17,968 bases of DNA, from positions 1 to 17,968 of the forward strand of contig UQJP01000045.1 of NCBI GenBank assembly GCA_900541415.1. Reading direction: 5' to 3'. A program made the position numbers and the translations under genes. This document shows positions 7,328 to 14,654 of this stretch, piece by piece. The number at the start of each line of letters is the position of its first letter. Positions within the stretch are counted from its first letter, which is position 1. Source of the stretch: an uncultured Odoribacter sp. (GTDB lineage Bacteria > Bacteroidota > Bacteroidia > Bacteroidales > Marinifilaceae). The notes under the pieces were generated by a model. The model was not told where the DNA came from and did no database searches. It saw only the letters and a program-made list of their open reading frames with translations.

Positions 7328-8341
7328 ATGCAAAATTTACGCACCGTTATCACTGTTTCGTTTTTTATCTTGCTATTTACGGCCGGAAGTGCCGACGACC
7401 TGTTTGCTCAGGAAAAAAGGCAGGGCTTTATAAAAAGAATCAGGTATCGCCGCGAATTACGCCGTGAGTTAAAGGGCGAAATCCAGTTGTCGGGGGCTTT
7501 TGCCTTATATCCTATCGTAGTGAGATGGGCGGAGGAGTTCCGCAAGATACATCCGAAGGTGCGGATCGATATTTCTGCCGGAGGTGCCGGGAAAGGCATT
7601 ACCGATGCTTTGGCGAAGGTGGTTGATCTGGGTATGGTGTCGCGTGAAATCTATCCGCAGGAAATCAGCAAGGGAGCTTTTCCGATCTCGGTGGTGAAGG
7701 ACGCTGTTGTGCCGACCATCAATTCCAATAATCCGTTGATACATCAGATTTTGTCTATCGGGCTGACCTATGAGGCTGCGAAAGGCCTGTGGGTGGACGG
7801 CAAGATAAAAACCTGGGGAGAAGTGCTGGGAAGTCCCAGTTCGATTCCTGTGCATGTGTACACCCGTTCCGATGCCTGTGGAGCGGCGGAAACTTTTGCC
7901 GCCTGGCTGGGAGTGAAGCAGGAAGACCTGGAAGGAACGGCCGTATTCGGCGATCCGGGGGTGACTTCGGTGATCCAGCGTGACAAGGTGGGGATTGGAT
8001 TCAACAATATAGCTTACGCTTACGATATTACTTCTAAAAAACCTTACCGCCACATTGCGGTGATTCCCTTAGACCTGAACGGTAACGGGCGTATCGATCC
8101 GGAAGAGAATTTTTACGAGACCAGCGCCGACCTGAATGCCGCCATTGCAGCAGGCAAATATCCCAGTCCGCCTGCCCGCCCGTTGTATCTGGTGGCGAGC
8201 GGAACCCCCACAAAGCCGGAAGTGATTGCTTTTTTAGAGTATATCCTGACCGACGGACAGGAATTTGTGGACGAGGTGGGGTATGTGGGATTATCCGAAG
8301 AAGAAATCGAAACGGAACTTTCTAAATTTCAAGGACAATGA
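7328..8341 (+). CDS. pstS: Periplasmic phosphate-binding protein PstS
   Basis: Captures phosphate in the periplasm and delivers it to PstCA. The 337-residue protein has a cleavable signal peptide (hydrophobic core about 8-19, likely cut near Phe-Ala/Gln28), then an unusually basic stretch at 37-50. Phosphate-site motifs typical of PstS are visible: SGAFALYP (55-62), SAGGAGKGI (83-91), DLGMVSRE (100-107) and TRSDACGAAETF (179-190). Residues 249-260 spell a complete EF-hand-type loop (Asp-x-Asn-x-Asn-Gly-x-Ile-Asp-x-x-Glu), not part of the canonical E. coli protein. The start has a good ribosome binding site, AAGAGGA, 4 bases before the ATG. It is the first gene of the pst operon and overlaps pstC by ATGA. 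Confidence 0.93.
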   Translation: MQNLRTVITVSFFILLFTAGSADDLFAQEKRQGFIKRIRYRRELRRELKGEIQLSGAFALYPIVVRWAEEFRKIHPKVRIDISAGGAGKGITDALAKVVDLGMVSREIYPQEISKGAFPISVVKDAVVPTINSNNPLIHQILSIGLTYEAAKGLWVDGKIKTWGEVLGSPSSIPVHVYTRSDACGAAETFAAWLGVKQEDLEGTAVFGDPGVTSVIQRDKVGIGFNNIAYAYDITSKKPYRHIAVIPLDLNGNGRIDPEENFYETSADLNAAIAAGKYPSPPARPLYLVASGTPTKPEVIAFLEYILTDGQEFVDEVGYVGLSEEEIETELSKFQGQ

Positions 8342-9267
8342 CAGACGAACAGGAATGTAAAGTTGCCAGTAAAACTTCATGGTTTCGTTTGCTGAAAGAT
8401 AAAATGGCGGGATCCGTCATGCTGACTTTCACGATGATCGCCGTGCTGTTGTTGGTGTTTATCGGCATCGGGCTGGTGATTAAATCGCTGCCTATCCTGC
8501 ACGAAAAATCGTTATGGGAATTAATCAGCACGTCCAAATGGAAACCCATGCGGGGAGATTTCGGTTTCCTGCCTTTTATTATGGGGACGCTTTGGGTGAC
8601 GATGATCGCTATTATATGGACGCTGCCCGTGTCCCTGTGTACGGCGATTTACCTGACAGAAAATTCCCGTCCTTATGTGAAAAAAATTGTGTTCCCGGCC
8701 TTGGATATTTTGGCGGGATTGCCTTCGGTGGTCTATGGGGTGTGGGGGATTTTGGTGGTTGTGCCCTGGATTTCCGAAAAATTAGCTCCGCATTTTGTGG
8801 AATATTCCACGGGATATTCCACGCTGGCCGGGGGAATTATCCTGGGAATCATGATCCTGCCCCTGCTGATCAGCCTGTTTGTGGAATTGTTTTCTTCCGT
8901 GCCGAGGGAATACCGCGAGGCTTCGCTATCGCTGGGGGCTACCCGCTGGCAGACCACGAAGAAAGTGCTTTTGCGGAAGACCTTTCCCGGAATCGTGGCG
9001 GCGGTGACACTGTCCATCTCCAGGGCAATGGGGGAAACGATCGCCGTACTCATGGTGTGCGGTAATATCGTGCAGTTGCCTACGTCCCTGTTCGACGGCT
9101 GCTATCCTCTGCCTGCCCTGATTGCCAACAACTACGGTGAAATGTTATCGTTGCCCTTGTATGAGTCGGCATTGATGTTCGCCGCCCTGATCCTTTTTGT
9201 CGTGGTGTTCGTGTTCAACTTAGGCTCGCGGCTGATCTTGCGAAAAATAGAAGATAAATTCGTTTAA
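8338..9267 (+). CDS. pstC: Phosphate ABC transporter permease PstC
   Basis: One of the two inner-membrane permeases of the phosphate importer. The 309-residue protein has about six hydrophobic segments, the first at about 25-49, a large periplasmic loop after it, the AGLPSVVYG motif at 126-134 and the ATPase-coupling EAA loop YREASLSLGATRWQTTKK at about 192-209. It starts within the pstS stop codon (ATGA overlap), indicating coupled translation. Assignment to PstC rather than PstA follows from gene order, its longer N-terminus and the first periplasmic loop. It should pair with PstA and sit on a PstB dimer. Confidence 0.93.
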   Translation: MTDEQECKVASKTSWFRLLKDKMAGSVMLTFTMIAVLLLVFIGIGLVIKSLPILHEKSLWELISTSKWKPMRGDFGFLPFIMGTLWVTMIAIIWTLPVSLCTAIYLTENSRPYVKKIVFPALDILAGLPSVVYGVWGILVVVPWISEKLAPHFVEYSTGYSTLAGGIILGIMILPLLISLFVELFSSVPREYREASLSLGATRWQTTKKVLLRKTFPGIVAAVTLSISRAMGETIAVLMVCGNIVQLPTSLFDGCYPLPALIANNYGEMLSLPLYESALMFAALILFVVVFVFNLGSRLILRKIEDKFV

Positions 9268-9285
9268 AAGCACAGATTGTAAGAC

Positions 9286-10131
9286 ATGAAATTGAGATTT
9301 ATCGAAGAAAAAGCCATGAAACTGGTGATGCTGGTGACCACCTTGCTGGTGTTCCTGTTTGTGGGCAGCATTTTATATACGATTGTCAAAAACGGCTGGG
9401 CGGCTATGAGCTGGGAAATGATTACCTCTCTGCCGGGCGGTGGTTTTTACATCGGGAAAGAAGGCGGTTTGCTGAATGCCATTATCGGTTCGCTCTACAT
9501 TGTGGGCGGAGCCACCGTGTTGGGGTTGATTGTGAGTATTCCGGTGGTGTTCTACCTGAACGTTTACCTGAAAAAGAAGTCGAAAAGGGCTTCGCTGATC
9601 CGTTTGGCGTTCGATGTGCTGTTCGGTATACCTTCCATTGTATACGGGGCATTCGCTTTTACCATTATGATTTATTTCGGGTTGAAAACTTCGCTTGCGG
9701 GAGGAATCATCGTGATTACCCTGCTGATTATCCCGATCTTTGTGCGTTCGATGGATGAAATCGCCAGGGAATTGCCTCAGGATATGCTGAATGCTTCTTA
9801 TTCGCTGGGAGCTACCCGTTACGAAACCATTAAAGTGGTGGTGCGGCAAATTGCACCCGGTATCGCTACCGCCACCCTGCTTTCGATCGGGCGGGCGATC
9901 GGGGATGCCGCCGCCGTGCTGTTTACTGCCGGATATACGGATAATATACCCACTTCGCTGGGGCAGCCTGCCGCCACCTTGCCGCTGGCGGTGTTCTTCC
10001 AGTTGAGCAATCCCATTCCGGCGGTGCAGGAAAGAGCCTATGCCGCCGCCCTGATTCTGACCATTATTGTTTTGGTGTTGAGTATATTGGGACGTATAAT
10101 CACAAACCGATTTTCTAAAAACAAGATATAA
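9286..10131 (+). CDS. pstA: Phosphate ABC transporter permease PstA
   Basis: Second membrane permease of the phosphate importer, 281 residues with about six hydrophobic segments. It carries FGIPSIVYG (113-121), the equivalent of the PstC motif, and the EAA loop LPQDMLNASYSLGATRYET (about 163-181), followed by AIGDAAAVLFTAG, typical of PstA. It starts 18 bases after pstC and its stop shares one base with the pstB start codon. All membrane segments and the coupling loop are intact, so the importer appears functional. Confidence 0.93.
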   Translation: MKLRFIEEKAMKLVMLVTTLLVFLFVGSILYTIVKNGWAAMSWEMITSLPGGGFYIGKEGGLLNAIIGSLYIVGGATVLGLIVSIPVVFYLNVYLKKKSKRASLIRLAFDVLFGIPSIVYGAFAFTIMIYFGLKTSLAGGIIVITLLIIPIFVRSMDEIARELPQDMLNASYSLGATRYETIKVVVRQIAPGIATATLLSIGRAIGDAAAVLFTAGYTDNIPTSLGQPAATLPLAVFFQLSNPIPAVQERAYAAALILTIIVLVLSILGRIITNRFSKNKI

Positions 10132-11009
10132 TGATGAAATTAAATATTCCGTTCTTCCGAAAAAGGATCAAATGGTATATGTCTGACAAAGACGATACAA
10201 CCCTGAAAAAAGGATTTTTCCGTCCGAATCAGAAATTCTGCACGGACGATTCTTCCCGGTCGAACATCGAGGTGGAAAACCTGAATGTTACCATACAGGG
10301 AAGTCATATCCTGAAAAATGTTTCAGCCACGATTCCCGATAAGAAGATCACTTGTATCATCGGGCCTTCGGGTTGCGGAAAATCCACTTTGCTCAAGAGC
10401 CTGAATCGCCTGCTCGACACGAACGAGCAAGTGAAAGTAACCGGAAAAGTGTTGGTGGACGGAGAGGAACTGTATGCGCCGGGCGTGGAGATCACCCATA
10501 TTCGCCGGAAGATGGGATTGCTTTCGCAACGTCCCTGCCCGCTGCCGATGTCCATTTACGATAATATCGCTTACGGTTGCCGTATTCACGGTATCCGCAA
10601 CCGGAAAAAACTGAATATGGTGGTGCGCCATTACCTGAAAGCGGTGGGCTTGTGGGAAGAGGTGAAAGACAGGCTTCATTCGCCTGCCGGACGGATGTCT
10701 ATCGGGCAGCAGCAGCGTTTGTGTCTGGCCAGGGGGTTGGCGGTTGAGCCTCAGTTCATTTTGGCGGACGAGGCTACTTCGGCTTTGGACCCGATTTCCA
10801 GTAAGACCATCGAGGATTTGTTTTTGAAGCTGAAGGAAGAATACGCCATTGTATTGGTGACGCATACCCTCCGGCAGGCGTTGCGGATTGCCGATTACGT
10901 GATTTTCATGTATATGGGCGAGATTATCGAGGCCGGGCCTGCCGACCAGATTTTCAATCATCCGCAGAAAGAACTGACCCAGAAATATTTGTCGGGCGTA
11001 TTCAGTTGA
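10131..11009 (+). CDS. pstB: Phosphate ABC transporter ATPase PstB
   Basis: Cytoplasmic ATPase that powers phosphate uptake. The 292-residue protein has Walker A GPSGCGKST (78-86), the PstB-type segment QRPCPLPMSIYDNIAYG containing Q-loop Gln133, signature region MSIGQQQR (189-196), Walker B ILADEATSALDP (210-221) and the switch His245. Two features are atypical: the signature is SIGQ instead of SGGQ, and Walker B continues DEA rather than DEP. The first 45 residues before the ATPase core are longer than in E. coli PstB; an internal start at Met17 is possible, but the start at 10131, overlapping the pstA stop by one base, fits translational coupling. No phoU follows; a hairpin lies just after the stop. 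Confidence 0.92.
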   Translation: MMKLNIPFFRKRIKWYMSDKDDTTLKKGFFRPNQKFCTDDSSRSNIEVENLNVTIQGSHILKNVSATIPDKKITCIIGPSGCGKSTLLKSLNRLLDTNEQVKVTGKVLVDGEELYAPGVEITHIRRKMGLLSQRPCPLPMSIYDNIAYGCRIHGIRNRKKLNMVVRHYLKAVGLWEEVKDRLHSPAGRMSIGQQQRLCLARGLAVEPQFILADEATSALDPISSKTIEDLFLKLKEEYAIVLVTHTLRQALRIADYVIFMYMGEIIEAGPADQIFNHPQKELTQKYLSGVFS

Positions 11010-11020
11010 TCGAGAAGTTT

Positions 11021-11059
11021 TTCCGGCGGGAAACGGGTGTTTTTTCCGTTTTCCCGGAA
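11021..11059 (+). terminator. Probable terminator of the pst operon
   Basis: TTCCGGCGGGAAACGG can pair with CCGTTTTCCCGGAA (small bulges) around a T-rich loop, starting 12 bases after the pstB stop. The stem is strong, but it is followed by CTTGTTTT rather than a pure T run, so termination is likely but not certain. Confidence 0.55.
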
Positions 11060-11135
11060 CTTGTTTTAGGATAAGCCGTTCAGCCCGCAGATAGATTGAA
11101 GCGGGAGAGAAGAAGAATAACCTTATACAGAGATT

Positions 11136-11143
11136 TAGATTTG
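11136..11143 (+). promoter_or_regulatory. Candidate -7 promoter box of cysH
   Basis: TAGATTTG matches TAnnTTTG exactly and lies about 43 bases before the annotated cysH start. No TTTG is visible at the -33 position. A short CCCGC/GCGGG hairpin (11084-11088, 11101-11105) lies upstream with no obvious role. Confidence 0.35.
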
Positions 11144-11178
11144 CAGTTATCCGTTTTTACTGCATCGTGATGTGAAAA

Positions 11179-11907
11179 ATGAAGGAAAGAATGACTATGA
11201 AAGAGATTGCACAACAATTGAGTGAACGTTTTTCCGGGAAGTCGCCGGAAGAAGTGTTACAATATTTCCTGACCGAATACCGGGGACATATCGGTTTGGC
11301 TTCGAGTCTGAGCATAGAAGACCAGACGCTCACCGATATGATCTGTAAAATCGATCCCTCGGCACTTATTTTCACGCTGGATACCGGGCGGTTGTTTCCT
11401 GAAACGTACAGCCTGATCGAGCGTACGAATATGAATTACGGAATCAAAGTCCGGCTGTTTTTCCCGGACTACCGGGAAGTGGAGAAAATGGTGTCGGAAA
11501 ACGGGGTGAATCTATTCTATGAAAGTGTGGAAAAACGCCGGATGTGCTGCCATATACGGAAACTGGAGCCTTTGAAGCGGGCTTTTGCCGGGCTGAAAGT
11601 GTGGATTTGCGGGTTGCGCCACGAACAGTCGGTTACCCGTACCGGAAATCAGGTGGTGGAATGGGACGAAGGGAACGGCCTGCTGAAAGTGAATCCTTTG
11701 ATCGACTGGACAGAGGCACAGACCTGGGAATATATCAAAAAGAACGGAGTGCCTTATAATGCCCTGCACGATAAAGGTTTTCCCAGTATCGGTTGCCAGC
11801 CTTGTACCCGTGCCGTGAAGCCGGGGGAAGATGTCCGTGCCGGACGCTGGTGGTGGGAATCGCCCGATCACCGGGAATGCGGTCTTCACAATACCCAGGT
11901 GAAATAA
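11179..11907 (+). CDS. cysH: Adenylylsulfate (APS) reductase, assimilatory, CysH type
   Basis: Reduces activated sulfate to sulfite in the cytoplasm, on the route to cysteine. The 242-residue protein has the nucleotide-binding SSLSIEDQ (42-49) and TLDTGRLFPETY (66-77), the active-site Cys234 in ECGLH near the C-terminus, and two cysteine pairs, Cys123-Cys124 in RRMCCHIRK and Cys206/Cys209 in GCQPCTR. The pairs bind a [4Fe-4S] cluster and mark the APS-using class rather than the PAPS-using E. coli class. The start could also be 11191 or 11197: AAGGAAAG lies just upstream of these, so the true protein may be 4 to 6 residues shorter. No cysD/cysN or sulfite reductase is in the window, so the rest of the pathway must lie elsewhere. 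Confidence 0.92.
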   Translation: MKERMTMKEIAQQLSERFSGKSPEEVLQYFLTEYRGHIGLASSLSIEDQTLTDMICKIDPSALIFTLDTGRLFPETYSLIERTNMNYGIKVRLFFPDYREVEKMVSENGVNLFYESVEKRRMCCHIRKLEPLKRAFAGLKVWICGLRHEQSVTRTGNQVVEWDEGNGLLKVNPLIDWTEAQTWEYIKKNGVPYNALHDKGFPSIGCQPCTRAVKPGEDVRAGRWWWESPDHRECGLHNTQVK

Positions 11908-11990
11908 AGGGAGCATGTGAAGAGCGTGTGCGGAGTGTGAAACGAAAAGCCATAAAATGACCTTTTCCATTTATTGAAGCGGTCTTTCAT

Positions 11991-12035
11991 TACAAACGAT
12001 CCCCGGAAGTATTTTGCTTCCGGGGATCGTTTGTA
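11991..12035. terminator. Perfect 19-bp-arm hairpin between convergent genes
   Basis: Arms at 11991-12009 and 12017-12035 are perfectly complementary, with core GATCCCCGGAAG/CTTCCGGGGATC and a 7-base loop. It sits between the ends of cysH (+) and the esterase (-), the usual place for a shared terminator. There is no long T run on either side, so it may terminate through stem strength alone or mainly protect 3' ends. Confidence 0.65.
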
Positions 12036-12090
12036 TATGGCCCTCCGCCCAAGAGGGGGGTATGCCTTTCGTTGGAAATAGGACAATTTC

Positions 12091-12924
12091 TTATTTCCGG
12101 AAGAATTTATTGAAAAACAGTAGCTGATAGTCTATGGCGTTGTTCCAGTATGCCTGTGTGTGTCCGCCGGGACGGATGATGTAGTCGTGCGGAATCTTTA
12201 GTTTCAGCATTTTTTCGTGCAGCTGGTTGTTCACCTGGAAAAAGAAATCTTCCGTTCCACAGTCGATGATGATGGCCAGTGTGCCGAAATCCGTTTTGTA
12301 GGGGATTTGGTTGATTACAGTGTGTTCGTCCCAGCGTTTGGGATTATCGGCGTACGTTCCCAGCTGGTCTTTCATGTTCCAGTTGTTTGGAAAGGGACGG
12401 ATGTCCACGCCTCCGCTCATCGATCCGCAAGCCCCGAAAATATCCGGATGGCGGAATGCCAGCCACAACGCGCCGTGCCCGCCCATGCTGAATCCGGTGA
12501 TAGCCCGTGAATGGCGGTCGTTCCGGGTGCGGTAGCGCTCTTCTATATGGCCCTGCAATTCATAGCAGATATAGGTTTCAAATTGTTTTTTAGAGGAAAC
12601 GGGACTGTTCCAATACCAGCTGTCTTCCCCTTCCGGGCACACGATGATCATGCCGTATTCCGAGGCGATACGCGGCAGGTCGGGTTTTACCTGTGTCAGC
12701 CAGGTGGTGTAATTTCCACCGTGCCCGTGCAGCAGGTACACCACCGGGAAGGTCTGCTGCGGCTGTGACGAATAATCGGCAGGCAGGATGACGATGTTTT
12801 TCAGTTCTTTTGCCATAGAGGGGCTGTACACATTGACCGTGTCTACCCGCTGGCCATACCCCGGCAGGGTGAAAAGCAACAAGAAAACGAACAGTAAACT
12901 TTGAAATAATGAAAGACGTTTCAT
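12091..12924 (-). CDS. Secreted esterase of the EstD/Fes-like alpha/beta hydrolase family
   Basis: A 277-residue hydrolase with a signal peptide (hydrophobic core about 9-20, likely cut after Gly24), so periplasmic or secreted. The esterase fold is shown by YLLHGHGGNYTTW (63-75), with the oxyanion region, the nucleophile Ser146 in GFSMGGHGAL, an acid in IIIDCGTEDFF (Asp221 or Asp226), and His255 in GGHTQAYW near the C-terminus. These match the PF00756 family, which includes acetyl xylan and feruloyl esterases, S-formylglutathione hydrolase and mycolyltransferases. In a gut Bacteroidales the substrate could be an ester on plant or host polysaccharide, but no polysaccharide-utilisation genes flank it. 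It is convergent with cysH and has no partner on its strand. Confidence 0.85.
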   Translation of the reverse strand: MKRLSLFQSLLFVFLLLFTLPGYGQRVDTVNVYSPSMAKELKNIVILPADYSSQPQQTFPVVYLLHGHGGNYTTWLTQVKPDLPRIASEYGMIIVCPEGEDSWYWNSPVSSKKQFETYICYELQGHIEERYRTRNDRHSRAITGFSMGGHGALWLAFRHPDIFGACGSMSGGVDIRPFPNNWNMKDQLGTYADNPKRWDEHTVINQIPYKTDFGTLAIIIDCGTEDFFFQVNNQLHEKMLKLKIPHDYIIRPGGHTQAYWNNAIDYQLLFFNKFFRK

Positions 12925-13237
12925 AGCTTCGGGGGATTCATTAAAGGTGTGTAAATATGTATTCCAGAATGTTAGTTTTTTGGGGATAATCTGCTGCTTG
13001 ACTTTTTTGTTTATGCGGAATGATGTGATTTAGTAAGTTTATTTAGTGGTATAAATATAGGAGATTAGACACAATATTCTATATGTTTTCCGGTGAATAT
13101 TTTATTCTTTTGAAGCAGAAAGAGAATATATTTATTTTGTATTTAAAAATATGCTAATATGACATATATATCATTTTAAGGCTTGGAATTTTGGGATTTT
13201 GTTTAGGATAATAAGGAAAGGAACAGTATAGGATTAC

Positions 13238-13254
13238 CTTTCATTATATGAAAG
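13238..13254. repeat. Short perfect inverted repeat CTTTCAT/ATGAAAG
   Basis: CTTTCAT at 13238-13244 and ATGAAAG at 13248-13254 are separated by 3 bases. It lies about 37 bases upstream of the methyltransferase -7 box, where an activator could bind, but short dyads are frequent by chance in AT-rich DNA. Confidence 0.25.
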
Positions 13255-13290
13255 ATATTCGTATAAGTATTAATGTCAAGTTTAAAATGG

Positions 13291-13298
13291 TATCTTTG
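13291..13298 (+). promoter_or_regulatory. Promoter -7 box of the restriction-modification operon
   Basis: TATCTTTG matches the Bacteroidetes -7 consensus TAnnTTTG exactly. It lies 70 bases before the methyltransferase ATG, placing the transcription start near 13305, on the left edge of the quasi-palindrome. The -33 region has no clear TTTG. Confidence 0.45.
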
Positions 13299-13302
13299 TA
13301 AA

Positions 13303-13337
13303 ACATATATGGTATATATTAAATATACTGTATATGT
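13303..13337. promoter_or_regulatory. Quasi-palindromic candidate operator of the RM operon
   Basis: Arms ACATATATGGTATAT (13303-13317) and ATATACTGTATATGT (13323-13337) are complementary at 13 of 15 positions with a 5-base centre. It overlaps the predicted transcription start, the position of a repressor site. M.EcoRII and M.SsoII are known to repress their own genes, so the encoded methyltransferase is a possible ligand; this is inference. Confidence 0.45.
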
Positions 13338-13367
13338 TAGAATGAATTTATTATATATCTGATTTAC

Positions 13368-14654
13368 ATGTCTTTGCAAGAAATTAAGTTAGAAAGTTTT
13401 CCTGAAAAAATCTCTGTAAAAAAAGAGTCTGGCGAAAGAGTGCAGATATATTTTTACGGTTCCAAAGCATCTGATAATCGACTTGCTTTAATTACTCATT
13501 ATTTGCATAATAAGGCGCTTGCTAAAGATATATCACAGGAACGGGCAATTCAGTATTTAAAAGAATATATCGAATTTTTATATCCTGGAGAGGAAATAGA
13601 AGAGAATATTTTTCATGAGCCATTACAGGCTGGATTATTTGAAGATTTTTTTCATATTCCATTTCCTGATCCGGTAAATCATAGGTTTACATTTATTGAT
13701 CTTTTTGCAGGAATGGGAGGCTTCCGTTTAGCCATGCAAAAACAAGGAGGGAAGTGTGTTTTTTCTTCTGAATGGAATAGTTTTGCTCAAAAAACATATA
13801 TGGCTAATTTTGGAGAAATGCCTTTTGGTGATATAACAAAAGAAGAAACAAAACAACATATTCCAGAAAACTTTGATATACTTTGTGCTGGTTTTCCTTG
13901 TCAGCCTTTCTCTATTGCTGGAATATCAAAGAAAAAAAGTTTAGGGAGAGAAACTGGATTTGAAGATGAAACACAAGGTACTTTATTTTTTGATGTTGCT
14001 GATATTCTCAGACGTCATCGTCCTAAGGCATTTTATTTGGAGAATGTGAAAAATTTGCTTTCACATGATAAAGGGCATACTTTTGAAGTGATTAGATCTA
14101 CTTTAGAGAAACTTGATTATTCTATTCATTATCGTGTGATGGATGGAAAAGCTTTTGTTCCTCAACATAGAGAACGTATTATGATTGTGGGTTTTGATAG
14201 AAGGCGCTATCATGGTCTGGAAAATTTTAGTTTTCCTGACTTAGGTGAACCTGTACAAAAAATTAAAGATATATTGGAAAATTGTCCTGATCCTAAGTAT
14301 ACACTAACGGACAAATTATGGAATTATTTACAAAGTTATGCAAAAAAACACAAAGCCAAAGGGAATGGTTTTGGTTTTGGTTTAACTGATGTAAATGGAG
14401 TCAGCCGTACTTTAAGTGCGCGATATTATAAAGATGGTTCTGAAATATTAATACCCCAAGGCAAGGAAATGAATCCAAGGAGATTGACACCGAGAGAGTG
14501 TGCTCGTTTAATGGGGTATCCTGATGAATATATTATAAACAGAGTATCCGATGTCCAGGCATATCGTCAATGTGGAAATTCTGTTGTTGTTCCCTTAATT
14601 ACAGTTGTTTCGGAACGATTAGTAAATACAATGTTGGAAGAAAATCATGAGTGA
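13368..14654 (+). CDS. dcm: DNA cytosine-5 methyltransferase, Dcm/M.EcoRII type (predicted CCWGG)
   Basis: Transfers a methyl group from S-adenosylmethionine to C5 of cytosine in DNA and protects the host from the adjacent nuclease. The 428-residue protein has all main motifs: I DLFAGMGG (111-118), IV with catalytic Cys178 in GFPCQPFS, VI ENVKN (225-229), VIII QHRER (266-270), IX RRLTPRECARLMG (371-383) and X GNSVVVP (403-409). The target recognition region (about 310-365, with LW.YL..YAKKHKAKGNGFGFG and TRTLSARYYKDG-like sequence) closely resembles E. coli Dcm, so CCWGG, or possibly CCNGG, is predicted. The first 105 residues form an extra domain that I do not recognise; no clear helix-turn-helix is visible. 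It overlaps the nuclease by 8 bases. Codon use is AT-rich, unlike flanking genes. Confidence 0.95.
   Translation: MSLQEIKLESFPEKISVKKESGERVQIYFYGSKASDNRLALITHYLHNKALAKDISQERAIQYLKEYIEFLYPGEEIEENIFHEPLQAGLFEDFFHIPFPDPVNHRFTFIDLFAGMGGFRLAMQKQGGKCVFSSEWNSFAQKTYMANFGEMPFGDITKEETKQHIPENFDILCAGFPCQPFSIAGISKKKSLGRETGFEDETQGTLFFDVADILRRHRPKAFYLENVKNLLSHDKGHTFEVIRSTLEKLDYSIHYRVMDGKAFVPQHRERIMIVGFDRRRYHGLENFSFPDLGEPVQKIKDILENCPDPKYTLTDKLWNYLQSYAKKHKAKGNGFGFGLTDVNGVSRTLSARYYKDGSEILIPQGKEMNPRRLTPRECARLMGYPDEYIINRVSDVQAYRQCGNSVVVPLITVVSERLVNTMLEENHE

Larger units (their letters stand above)
12925..13367. other. AT-rich gene-free stretch, left border of the RM island
   Basis: These 443 bases lie between divergent genes. 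Composition falls sharply to AT-rich within the first hundred bases, suggesting the left junction of inserted DNA lies here. I found no credible gene longer than about 25 codons, no RNA gene and no obvious flanking direct repeat. It contains a 7-bp dyad (13238-13254), a promoter box (13291-13298) and a quasi-palindrome (13303-13337) in front of the methyltransferase gene. Confidence 0.6.
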
